Shown here: piece after piece, positions 1 through 5,455 of the stretch | Layout: each line of letters starts with the position of its first letter | Numbering within the stretch: the stretch's first letter is position 1 | Source of the DNA: Anaerolineae bacterium | Lineage (GTDB): Bacteria; Chloroflexota; Anaerolineae; UBA4142 | Direction: 5' to 3' | Length of the DNA stretch: 9,152 bases | Assembly: GCA_027457205.1 (NCBI GenBank) | Contig: DAIDTM010000461.1 | Span: forward strand, 1 to 9,152 | Translations under genes and position numbers: made by a program | The notes under the pieces: generated by a model | The model's database searches: none | Seen by the model: only the letters and a program-made list of their open reading frames with translations | What the model was told of the DNA's origin: nothing

Positions 1-388
1 TGATGATACTGCCGTACTCGGCTTTCCATTCCCAGACGCGTTTCACAAATTCCTCGCGACCGAGGTCGCGCCGCTTGATGCCTTGCTTCTCCAACGATTT
101 CTCCACTACGTTCTGCGTCGCGATGCCGGCGTGATCGGAGCCGGGCAGCCACAGCGTCGGATCGCCCAGCATCCGATGCCAGCGGATCATCAAGTCCTCG
201 AACGTGAGGAACATCGCGTGTCCGTGATGCAGTTCGCCGGTGATGTTCGGCGGCGGAATCGAGATGACGAAGGGTTTCTTCTTTGGATCGATGTGCGGTT
301 GAAAGTAACCGCGCTGTTCCCACCATTCGTACAATCTTTCTTCCACCGAATGTGGGTCGTACGCTTTGGGCATTTCGATTTCGGGCAT
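1..388 (-). CDS. valS: Valyl-tRNA synthetase, N-terminal part (runs off the window)
   Basis: Class I aminoacyl-tRNA synthetase that charges tRNA-Val with valine in the cytoplasm. Only the first 129 residues are visible; the family is usually about 850-950 residues. The N-terminus carries the Rossmann-fold signatures of ValRS: PPPNITG (45-51), the HIGH-type ATP-binding motif as HHGH (54-57), and DHAGIATQ (85-92), which is typical of ValRS rather than IleRS or LeuRS. The ATG at 386-388 is preceded by a good Shine-Dalgarno GGAGG (397-401, spacing 8), which fixes the start. No convincing minus-strand promoter is seen in the 70 bp upstream. The nearest one lies beyond a valine T-box leader at 856-1245, across an oppositely oriented gene. 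The T-box specificity (GUC codon) matches this gene, so control by uncharged tRNA-Val is likely. Identity is secure; the dependence on the distant T-box is inferred. Confidence 0.96.
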   Translation of the reverse strand, partial: MPEIEMPKAYDPHSVEERLYEWWEQRGYFQPHIDPKKKPFVISIPPPNITGELHHGHAMFLTFEDLMIRWHRMLGDPTLWLPGSDHAGIATQNVVEKSLEKQGIKRRDLGREEFVKRVWEWKAEYGSII

Positions 389-402
389 AGGATTAACCTC
401 CG

Positions 403-430
403 TTGACAGAGCTGTGTTGGGTGTTATAAT
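403..430 (+). promoter_or_regulatory. Sigma-70 promoter of the inhibitor lipoprotein gene
   Basis: A perfect -35 TTGACA (403-408) and a perfect -10 TATAAT (425-430) are separated by 16 bp, with an expected start near 437. A GGAG ribosome site (449-452) lies 5 nt before the ATG at 458. The -35 box sits next to the valS Shine-Dalgarno on the other strand (397-401), so the two translation and transcription control regions are packed into about 70 bp. Confidence 0.85.
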
Positions 431-457
431 TCCAAGTGAATCGACGATGGAGATTCT

Positions 458-844
458 ATGATGAAAAGATTATTTCTCGTCCTATTCGTTCTCCTTCTGC
501 TCGTCGCGTGTGACGAACTGCCGACCACGATCGACTTGACTGTAGCGAACGACGGTACGACGCTGCAGGCGAAAACTGGTCAGACGATCAACATCACGCT
601 CGATTCGAACATCACGACCGGCTACAAATGGAATCTCGTCAGTCAACCCGACGCCGCGGTAGTCAAGTTCGTTTCGTCCAAGTACAACGGACCCTTCACG
701 GGCGGACTTGGCGCAGGCGGGACCGAGTCGTGGCAATTCCAGGCGATGGGTCGCGGTACAACGTTATTGAAACTTGCGTACTTTCGCCCGTTCGATCCCA
801 ATCAGGTGGCGAAGGAATTCTCCGTAACCGTCGTTGTGCAATAA
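458..844 (+). CDS. Chagasin-type (MEROPS I42) protease inhibitor lipoprotein
   Basis: A 128-residue secreted lipoprotein. Residues 1-17 are a signal peptide (MMKR, then a run of Leu/Val/Phe), followed by a lipobox LLVAC with the lipidated Cys at 18. The mature domain, about 110 residues, has the three loops that define chagasin/amoebiapain-like inhibitors of papain-family cysteine peptidases: NITTGY (51-56, family NPTTGY), GAGGTESWQF (85-94, family GxGG) and RPFDP (110-114, family RPW). It is predicted to be anchored on the outer face of the membrane, where it would inhibit host, competitor or self cysteine peptidases; the target is unknown. It is the only plus-strand gene and has its own strong promoter. 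The T-box terminator hairpin (865-891) lies just past its stop but has no U-tract in this direction. Its whole length is antisense to the presumed T-box-to-valS transcript. The Pro of the first loop is Ile here, a tolerated-looking change. Confidence 0.87.
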   Translation: MMKRLFLVLFVLLLLVACDELPTTIDLTVANDGTTLQAKTGQTINITLDSNITTGYKWNLVSQPDAAVVKFVSSKYNGPFTGGLGAGGTESWQFQAMGRGTTLLKLAYFRPFDPNQVAKEFSVTVVVQ

Positions 845-855
845 ATCGCCGCCGC

Positions 856-891
856 AAATAAAAACCCCTCTCACCTCAAGGGCGAAAGGGG
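856..891 (-). terminator. T-box attenuator (intrinsic terminator)
   Basis: Read on the minus strand, an 11-bp stem (881-891 with 865-875, including two G-U pairs) closes a 5-nt loop and is followed by UUUUUAUUU (864-856). The 5' arm begins with CCCCUU, which the alternative antiterminator can also pair with the T-box strand, so the two folds are mutually exclusive. On the plus strand the stem is followed by AAAUCC, so it should terminate poorly in that direction. Confidence 0.88.
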
Positions 892-918
892 AAATCCTCG
901 CGCGGTACCACCTCGTTT

Positions 919-994
919 GGTTGTTAGGTTGTTCGGTAGTTGGGTGGTTTGGACAACGTGCCTAACCACCTAACAACCCAACCATCTAACATCC
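919..994. repeat. Degenerate 8-nt-unit inverted repeat inside the T-box leader
   Basis: Two 34-nt arms (919-952 and 961-994) match at 27 of 34 positions as an inverted repeat around an 8-nt loop. Each arm is itself a degenerate tandem array of 8-nt units such as GTTGTTAG, GTTGTTCG and GTAGTTGG. It lies between Stem II and the antiterminator, where T-box leaders normally have a short Stem III, so it probably takes that place. The unit is related to the GTTGGGTG repeat inside the membrane-protein gene at 2082-2121. Confidence 0.85.
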
Positions 995-1216
995 GTCTCT
1001 TCTGCGCTAACGGGCAAACCCGGAATCGATTCAGCGGCGCACCGCGCCATTCATCGATTCAACTCCCCGGCGACGTTCGATTGGCTTGGCGGCGAAGGGC
1101 TTGCACCCGGTGACCCTTCTTCTCTTTCCGCGTTGCGCGATCTACTCCTCCGGCTCGACGTATTCTCTTTTCGATTGTATTTGCCCTGGCGATTACACAA
1201 ACGTCAGGTTGCCAAG

Positions 1217-1245
1217 ATTCTAGCACGATTGGCGCGCCGTGTCAA
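1217..1245 (-). promoter_or_regulatory. Sigma-70 promoter of the T-box leader
   Basis: On the minus strand, a perfect TTGACA (1245-1240), a 17-bp spacer and TAGAAT (1222-1217) predict a start near 1210, just upstream of Stem I. The -35 box begins only about 10 bp past the stop codon of the upstream membrane-protein gene. No terminator is visible in that gap, so transcripts from the upstream operon could also enter the T-box leader. Confidence 0.85.
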
Positions 1246-1254
1246 ACGCGTCGC

Positions 1255-2715
1255 TTACTTTTCGAACACCACCGCTTGTTTGTCCGCGTACACCTCTTTC
1301 CACGCCGCATCGTGCGCGAGTTGCGCTGTCAACGGCGCGTCTGGCTCAACCAGAATCGTTCTAACGTTGTAGCGTTCCAGCGACTGCTGCCAGTTCGTTT
1401 CGCCTCGGTACACTTTCAGATACACATTCTCGATAAACGCGTCGCCGTAGACGTCCGCGCGTCCGTCAATGAAAACGCGCGCGGTGGGATACAGCCGCCA
1501 GATCAAATAGCCGCCCCAGCCGTACGAATCGTAGATCGTGCCGGTGACGCGCTGCGCCTGCAGGAAATCGACTGCCGCCGCCGGAAATTGAGCGCGTTCG
1601 ACCGCGTGCTGGTTCGCGACGACCATTCCCACCCGCGCGATGCCTGCCGCGACGACCACCGCGAGTACTAGCCAATTCACGATGACCATTCCCCACGGCA
1701 AGCGTCGGTTCGTCGTCAACTGGTCCGCCCAGCCGCGCGTTTTGACCATATGCCAGAGGTGCTCCGCTAAAATCGGCGCGGCGATGACCGCAAAGATCGG
1801 AATATTGCGCCCAGACCGGAGCGCGGCATAGCCCGATCCGACGAGCAGCAGTATCTGCGTCAATGAGACGCGCTTGCCGGACAAGCCGACCGCTGCCAGT
1901 GTGGCGAGCAGCAGCCACGCAAAGGGTTGGAACTCGAGGAGGTGAAAGTCCGGCGAGAACCATTCTTGGATGTACGTCTGCATCGCGCGGCTCGTCAGCG
2001 TTTGAAATGGATAGATGTACATCGTCGCGCCGTTCGGGTTAAGTAGGACGACGAGGAGGCAGGCGACGAAGACGAGGATGAGTTGGGTGGTTGGGTGGTT
2101 GGGTAGTTGGGAAGTTCGCGGTCGAGTGAAGTATTCGACCATTGCACCAAAGAGATAGACGCCGATGACGACCAGCCCCAGCGCAAAGCCGCTATGCAGG
2201 TTCACCCACAAAAGCATCAGCGGTACGAGGATCCATAGGTAGGGGCGACCCTTGTTGTCGCCCAGGTCTGCGCGCCATCTTTCCAGCACAAATAGGAACG
2301 CGCACGTTAGCAACATCGAGATGACTTGCGGACGCACGCCCCAGGTTGGCGCGGTTGCTAGCGCGGCGAGCAGCACGGCGAACGCCGCGACGTACGGCTG
2401 ACCCTCCGACCGTGCGTAGACCAATGCGAACGCGAGCGTGATGACGACGGAAAACGCAAGGATCAATGCGGGATACGAACCGAGGACGAAGAGGGTGTAG
2501 ATGAAAACTTCCGAGAGCCATTCGTGCGCAACCCAAGGTTGTCCCGCGACAGTCCCGGAGAACACATCGACGCGCGGGACGGTGCGTGTTTCGACGATGT
2601 ATTGCCCACTGCTGAGGTGCCACCAAAAATCGGGATCGGAAATCTCGCGCGTTGCCATCACGAACAGCGCGATAAATAGAATGGCGATGAACAGGCGGCG
2701 AGTGGAGAGAATCAT
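1255..2715 (-). CDS. Polytopic membrane protein, GT-C-like, putative glycosyltransferase
   Basis: A 486-residue protein with many predicted transmembrane segments (roughly 9-12, from residue 8 to about 380) and a C-terminal soluble part of about 100 residues. An early extracytoplasmic loop has SDPDFWWHL (26-34); acidic motifs in this loop are typical of GT-C enzymes that use polyprenyl-phosphate sugars. The C-terminal part carries YGWGGYLIWRLYP followed by VFIDGRADVYG (about 408-434), a pattern I associate with uncharacterised membrane proteins of this type. It is last in an operon behind a polyprenol-phosphate-mannose-synthase-like GT2 and a methyltransferase, which suggests transfer of a lipid-linked sugar on the outer face. 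The ATG at 2713-2715 was chosen because an upstream extension would translate a hairpin repeat; no Shine-Dalgarno is visible, and the repeat overlaps the start codon. Residues about 199-212 come from a DNA repeat. Exact activity is unknown. Confidence 0.75.
   Translation of the reverse strand: MILSTRRLFIAILFIALFVMATREISDPDFWWHLSSGQYIVETRTVPRVDVFSGTVAGQPWVAHEWLSEVFIYTLFVLGSYPALILAFSVVITLAFALVYARSEGQPYVAAFAVLLAALATAPTWGVRPQVISMLLTCAFLFVLERWRADLGDNKGRPYLWILVPLMLLWVNLHSGFALGLVVIGVYLFGAMVEYFTRPRTSQLPNHPTTQLILVFVACLLVVLLNPNGATMYIYPFQTLTSRAMQTYIQEWFSPDFHLLEFQPFAWLLLATLAAVGLSGKRVSLTQILLLVGSGYAALRSGRNIPIFAVIAAPILAEHLWHMVKTRGWADQLTTNRRLPWGMVIVNWLVLAVVVAAGIARVGMVVANQHAVERAQFPAAAVDFLQAQRVTGTIYDSYGWGGYLIWRLYPTARVFIDGRADVYGDAFIENVYLKVYRGETNWQQSLERYNVRTILVEPDAPLTAQLAHDAAWKEVYADKQAVVFEK
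2082..2121. repeat. In-frame 8-nt tandem repeat (GTTGGGTG) inside a coding region
   Basis: Five consecutive 8-nt units: GTTGGGTG twice, GTTGGGTA, GTTGGGAA and GTTCGCGG. It lies inside the membrane-protein gene, where the minus strand reads roughly TSQLPNHPTTQ (residues about 201-211) in a loop between hydrophobic segments. The reading frame stays open. The unit resembles the arms of the hairpin at 919-994. Confidence 0.8.
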
Positions 2716-2716
2716 T

Positions 2717-2777
2717 TCAGATTTCAGATTGCAGATTGCAGATTCGGTCAATTTGAAATTTGAAATCTGCAATCTGA
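2717..2777. repeat. 7-nt-unit inverted repeat filling an intergenic gap
   Basis: Arms 2717-2744 and 2750-2777 match at 23 of 28 positions around a 5-nt loop. The left arm is a tandem of 7-nt units (ATTTCAG twice, ATTGCAG twice). It occupies almost all of the gap between the methyltransferase stop (2780) and the membrane-protein start (2715); its first unit, at 2714, shares two bases with the start codon. The transcript should form a stable hairpin right at the ribosome-binding region. Confidence 0.88.
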
Positions 2778-2779
2778 GT

Positions 2780-3700
2780 TTACTCCTTCCGCGCGTACAG
2801 CGTGAACAGATCGCCAAAGTTGACCGGGATGGCGACACCGCCCCAGTTCATTCGCGTGACGATCGCGTTCAGCGCGCGGTAGATCGGTTTACTGTACGGC
2901 TCGAGGCGCGTCACAAAATAGCCGAGGCGGAGAAAGCGTCCCTGCGCGCTCGAACTGATCACCTGATAGCCGGTCTGCTTCAACATCTTGGCGAGCGTGC
3001 GCGGCGAAAAATAGTACAGGTGCATCTCCATCAGCCAGGGCCAGCGTCTGCCCATCAACCGCGCAAACCAACTCTCGATGTCGATGGTGTGAATCGCAAA
3101 GATGCCGCCGGGCTTGAGCACGCGCCGCACGTTTCGCAGCTCGGCTGCCGGATCGGTGAGATGCTCGATGACATCCCACATCGTCACCACGTCGAAATAA
3201 TCCGCCGGCACTTGCGCGCTGTCGAGCGTGCCGGTGATGACGCGCAAGCCGCGCGCGCGCGCCTGCTCCGACGCCCAGGTCGACGGTTCGACGCCCCACG
3301 CTTCCCAACCGCTCTGCTGCGCCAATTCTACCATCACGCCGATATGGCAGCCAACATCGAGCAGCCGCCGCGACGCGGAGTTCGGCGCGATCAATTTCTC
3401 GAAGGGTTTCAAGTTACGGCTGAACGTCAGTACCCGTCCCTCGCGCTCTTCGACGTACGTCGGATCTTCGACCACGCTGTAACTGTCGCGCACAACGCTT
3501 GAATCGAAACGCGGGTTGGCGTAGACCAAGCCGCACACGTTGCAGCGGACGATTGGCGGATGCACGCCGTACGCCGCGCTCGTGCAGCGAAAATCTGTTG
3601 CGCTGGGCGTGAGGTTGGTCAGCGTGCTGGGATAGAGCAACTTGGCGTTGCGCGAGCCGCACAGGTTGCAGGCGATGTCTTCGCCGGGGACGAGAGGCAT
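2780..3700 (-). CDS. SAM-dependent methyltransferase with N-terminal Cys-pair module
   Basis: 306 residues. The N-terminus has two CxxC pairs, CNLC (11-14) and CNVC (53-56), a likely structural zinc site seen in many sugar or natural-product methyltransferases. A class I Rossmann domain follows: motif I LLDVGCHIG (113-121), the acidic residue of motif II in GVEPS (136-140), FDVVTMWDVIEHL (159-171) and LKPGG (185-189). Motif I has His where Gly is usual (DVGCGxG); the rest looks intact. The substrate is probably a sugar or lipid-linked sugar, inferred only from the neighbouring GT2 and GT-C-like genes. The start at 3700 gives the expected Cys module and lies 14 nt after the GT2 stop; the ribosome site is weak, so translation may be coupled. 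Further upstream in-frame residues overlap the GT2 gene and look like shadow coding. Confidence 0.87.
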   Translation of the reverse strand: MPLVPGEDIACNLCGSRNAKLLYPSTLTNLTPSATDFRCTSAAYGVHPPIVRCNVCGLVYANPRFDSSVVRDSYSVVEDPTYVEEREGRVLTFSRNLKPFEKLIAPNSASRRLLDVGCHIGVMVELAQQSGWEAWGVEPSTWASEQARARGLRVITGTLDSAQVPADYFDVVTMWDVIEHLTDPAAELRNVRRVLKPGGIFAIHTIDIESWFARLMGRRWPWLMEMHLYYFSPRTLAKMLKQTGYQVISSSAQGRFLRLGYFVTRLEPYSKPIYRALNAIVTRMNWGGVAIPVNFGDLFTLYARKE

Positions 3701-3714
3701 GGATGGGTTTCCAT

Positions 3715-4452
3715 CTAGGAAAAGGATTCGGCGGTTGAGCCAGTCCGCCGGCGAACTCTTCGCCAGAAGAGGCGCAGAACGGTATACGTCGCTTTGTAAA
3801 TTTCCGCGCGCGAGATTTTCGATTTCCCGGCGCGGCGGTCTTGATAAATGATCGGCGTCTCGCCGATGCGCCAGCCATGCGACTGGCACAGGAAGAGCAT
3901 TTCGATCAGGAAGGAATAGCCGTTGGAGAAAATGCCGTCGAGGTCAATCGATTCTAAAACCGGGCGGCGATACGCGCGAAAGCCGGACGTGCAATCGGTC
4001 GCCTTCAAGCCGAGCATCATGCGCGCGAACCAGTTCGCGCCCCAGCTCACCACGCGCAGCGTGGTATCGCGTCCTCGCATACCGCCGCCGGCAATGTAGC
4101 GCGAGCCGATGGCAATATCGTACGTGGCGAGCGCGCCGACGAGATCGGGCAGGTAACGCGGTTGGTGCGAAAAGTCGGCGTCCATCGTGCAGATCGGATC
4201 GAGATTCAGCGCGAACGCCTGCCGCATCCCGGCGACGTGTGCGGTGCCCAGTCCCAGTTTCGCCGGGCGATGGACCGCGTGGACGCGCGGCTCTTGCGCG
4301 GCGATGGAATCGATCCGCGCGCCGGTGCCGTCCGGCGAATTATCATCGACGACGATCACGTGCGCGCCCAGCGGCAGCGCGATGATCTCGGCGACAAGAC
4401 GCGAAATGTTGTCTTTCTCATTGTAAGTCGGGATGATGACGGCGGCTGGCAT
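3715..4452 (-). CDS. Polyprenol-phosphate mannose synthase-type glycosyltransferase (GT2, DPM1-like)
   Basis: A 245-residue GT-A-fold enzyme expected to transfer mannose (or another hexose) from a nucleotide sugar to polyprenyl phosphate on the cytoplasmic face, making a donor for GT-C enzymes. Motifs in order: IIPTYNEKDN (6-15), VVDDNSPDGT (34-43), the metal-binding DAD (91-93) in MDADFSHQP, DCTSGFRAYRR (153-163), GYSFLIEM (178-185) and RRAGKSKIS (206-214). These are characteristic of the dolichol-phosphate mannose synthase family. The length fits the single-domain type I form without C-terminal membrane helices. The ATG at 4452 has a GGAGAG site (4456-4461) close upstream. It is first in the operon with the methyltransferase and the GT-C-like protein, both downstream. 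Sugar specificity cannot be read from sequence. Confidence 0.92.
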   Translation of the reverse strand: MPAAVIIPTYNEKDNISRLVAEIIALPLGAHVIVVDDNSPDGTGARIDSIAAQEPRVHAVHRPAKLGLGTAHVAGMRQAFALNLDPICTMDADFSHQPRYLPDLVGALATYDIAIGSRYIAGGGMRGRDTTLRVVSWGANWFARMMLGLKATDCTSGFRAYRRPVLESIDLDGIFSNGYSFLIEMLFLCQSHGWRIGETPIIYQDRRAGKSKISRAEIYKATYTVLRLFWRRVRRRTGSTAESFS

Positions 4453-4478
4453 TGACTCTCCGAAGAAACTCGCAGTCC

Positions 4479-4507
4479 ATTCTATCTATTTTCGGGGAGA
4501 ATGCAAA
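4479..4507 (-). promoter_or_regulatory. Probable promoter of the GT2-methyltransferase-membrane protein operon
   Basis: On the minus strand, TAGAAT (4484-4479) lies 17 bp after a partial -35, TTTGCA (4507-4502, 4 of 6 matches). It sits between the thiD terminator and the GT2 start, and the expected transcription start is near 4472. The -10 is identical to that of the T-box promoter. Confidence 0.5.
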
Positions 4508-4510
4508 CGC

Positions 4511-4540
4511 AAAAAACAAAGACGAGCCAGCGGCTCGTCT
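4511..4540 (-). terminator. Intrinsic terminator of the thiamine operon
   Basis: On the minus strand a perfect 9-bp GC-rich stem (AGACGAGCC pairing with GGCTCGTCT, arms 4532-4540 and 4520-4528) with a 3-nt loop is followed by TTTGTTTTTT (4520-4511). The stem begins at the base right after the thiD stop codon (4541-4543). Confidence 0.9.
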
Positions 4541-5338
4541 CTACTGGATCAACAGCGCCATGTGATTCATCGGTCCGTGACCGTGACCGATTTGCAGGTC
4601 TGCCGACGCGCGTAGGATTTGCGTGAGGTACTCTTTAGCGGTGCCGACTGCCGCGACCACAGAGCGTCCCTTCGCCAACTCCGCCGCAATCGCCGATGCG
4701 GAGGTGCAGCCGGTGCCATGCGTGTTCTTGGTCTCGATGCGTGGCGCGCGAAATTCCTGGAATGCTGCGCCGTCGTACAAGATGTCCACGGCATCCTCGG
4801 CGTCTGAAAGGTGTCCGCCTTTCACGACCACGTGGCTCGGTCCCAGGCGATGGATTGCTTGCGCCGCGCGGCGCATCTCGTCGAGGTTCGTGATTTCAAA
4901 TCCGTACAGCACGCGCGCTTCGGGCAAGTTTGGAGTGACGACAGTGGCGAGCGGAAGCAATTGTTGGATTAGCGCGTCGCGCGCATCGTTGCGCAGCAGT
5001 GGGTCGCCGCTCTTGGCGACCATCACCGGATCGACGACCAGCGGCGTGAGATGATATTCGCGTACTTTTGCGGCGACGACGGCGATAATCGGCGCGCTGG
5101 ACAGCATCCCCGTTTTCACCGCGTCGACGCCAATGTCGCTCACGACTGAATCGATCTGCCGCGCGACGAACTCGGGCGGAATTTCAAAGACGCCTTGCAC
5201 GCCGACGGTGTTCTGTGCGGTCAGCGCGGTCAACGCGCTCATCCCGAACACGCCGCGCGCGGCGAAGGTTTTCAAGTCAGCTTGGATTCCCGCGCCGCCG
5301 CCGGAATCTGAGCCGGCGATGGTGAGTGCTCGTTTCAT
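4541..5338 (-). CDS. thiD: Hydroxymethylpyrimidine / hydroxymethylpyrimidine-phosphate kinase
   Basis: A 265-residue ribokinase-fold enzyme that phosphorylates HMP and then HMP-phosphate, giving the pyrimidine diphosphate used by ThiE. Visible motifs: IAGSDSGGGAGIQADLKTF (7-25), substrate and pyrimidine binding; MLSS (78-81); VVDPVMVAKSG (101-111); and the anion hole with catalytic Cys in NTHGTGCTSASAIA (205-218). The C-terminal GHGHGPMNHM (251-260) is typical of ThiD. The length matches the stand-alone form; there is no fused ThiE or TenA domain. The ATG at 5338 has AGGAG (5348-5352, spacing 9) and starts exactly at the family N-terminus; extending upstream would run through the hairpin repeat. 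It is the last gene of the salvage operon, ending directly at the terminator. Confidence 0.96.
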   Translation of the reverse strand: MKRALTIAGSDSGGGAGIQADLKTFAARGVFGMSALTALTAQNTVGVQGVFEIPPEFVARQIDSVVSDIGVDAVKTGMLSSAPIIAVVAAKVREYHLTPLVVDPVMVAKSGDPLLRNDARDALIQQLLPLATVVTPNLPEARVLYGFEITNLDEMRRAAQAIHRLGPSHVVVKGGHLSDAEDAVDILYDGAAFQEFRAPRIETKNTHGTGCTSASAIAAELAKGRSVVAAVGTAKEYLTQILRASADLQIGHGHGPMNHMALLIQ

Positions 5339-5372
5339 TTGTTGTTGCTCCTGCTGTTCTTGATTATGGAAG

Positions 5373-5455
5373 TTGGAGATTAGAAGTTGGAGGTTGGAGA
5401 TGGGAATGCGCGAGATGTAGAATCTAACCTCCAATCTCCAATCTCTAATCTCTAA
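5373..5455. repeat. 7-nt-unit inverted repeat between thiL and thiD
   Basis: Arms 5373-5405 and 5423-5455 match at 26 of 33 positions around a 17-nt loop. Each arm is a tandem of 7-nt units such as TTGGAGA, TTAGAAG and TTAGAGA. The outer edge runs into the end of thiL: its last codons (Arg-Asp) and its TAG stop lie within the repeat. Apart from the first 34 bp upstream of thiD, which hold the thiD ribosome site, it accounts for the intergenic space. Confidence 0.88.

Larger units (their letters stand above)
856..1210 (-). promoter_or_regulatory. T-box riboswitch leader, valine-specific (GUC specifier)
   Basis: A leader RNA of about 355 nt that senses uncharged tRNA and controls readthrough at a terminator. 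In minus-strand order: AGUA of the specifier-loop S-turn (1146-1143); a purine-rich AG-bulge-like stretch; the distal-loop consensus GGGUGCAAGCCC (1108-1097); GAAC (1078-1075) directly followed by the specifier codon GUC, Val (1074-1072); a Stem II hairpin with 8-bp arms 1053-1060 and 1023-1030; a long hairpin (919-994); the T-box sequence GAGGUGGUACCGCG (914-901); then the terminator. The canonical T-box is AGGGUGGNACCGCG. The bulge UGGU would pair with an ACCA acceptor end, as expected for tRNA-Val (discriminator A). The first same-strand gene downstream is valS, agreeing with the specifier. The codon was assigned by the GAAC-codon spacing seen in other T-boxes; the full fold was not computed. 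Similar leaders are common in Firmicutes, Actinobacteria and Chloroflexota. Confidence 0.92.

Noticed and set aside
83..406. A 107-codon plus-strand frame opposite valS
   Set aside because: The opposite strand encodes unmistakable ValRS motifs; this frame has no ribosome site or recognisable domain.
423..458. Minus-strand -10-like sequences (TATAAC, TAGAAT) as a private valS promoter
   Set aside because: No acceptable -35 is found at 16-18 bp from either; the TATAAC is simply the reverse face of the plus-strand -10.
865..891. A bidirectional terminator for the plus-strand lipoprotein gene
   Set aside because: The hairpin is followed by AAAUCC on the plus strand, with no U-tract.
1133..1372. 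A small plus-strand gene of 79 codons
   Set aside because: It spans the reverse of the T-box Stem I and promoter, then the end of the membrane-protein gene; no ribosome site or motif.
2082..2121. CRISPR-like or clustered repeat
   Set aside because: The units are 8 nt and directly tandem with no spacers, inside a coding frame.
2501..3502. A 333-codon open frame on the plus strand
   Set aside because: It lies opposite the methyltransferase and membrane-protein genes, is rich in Arg/His/Ala as expected for a GC-rich shadow frame, contains translated repeat, and shows no family motif.
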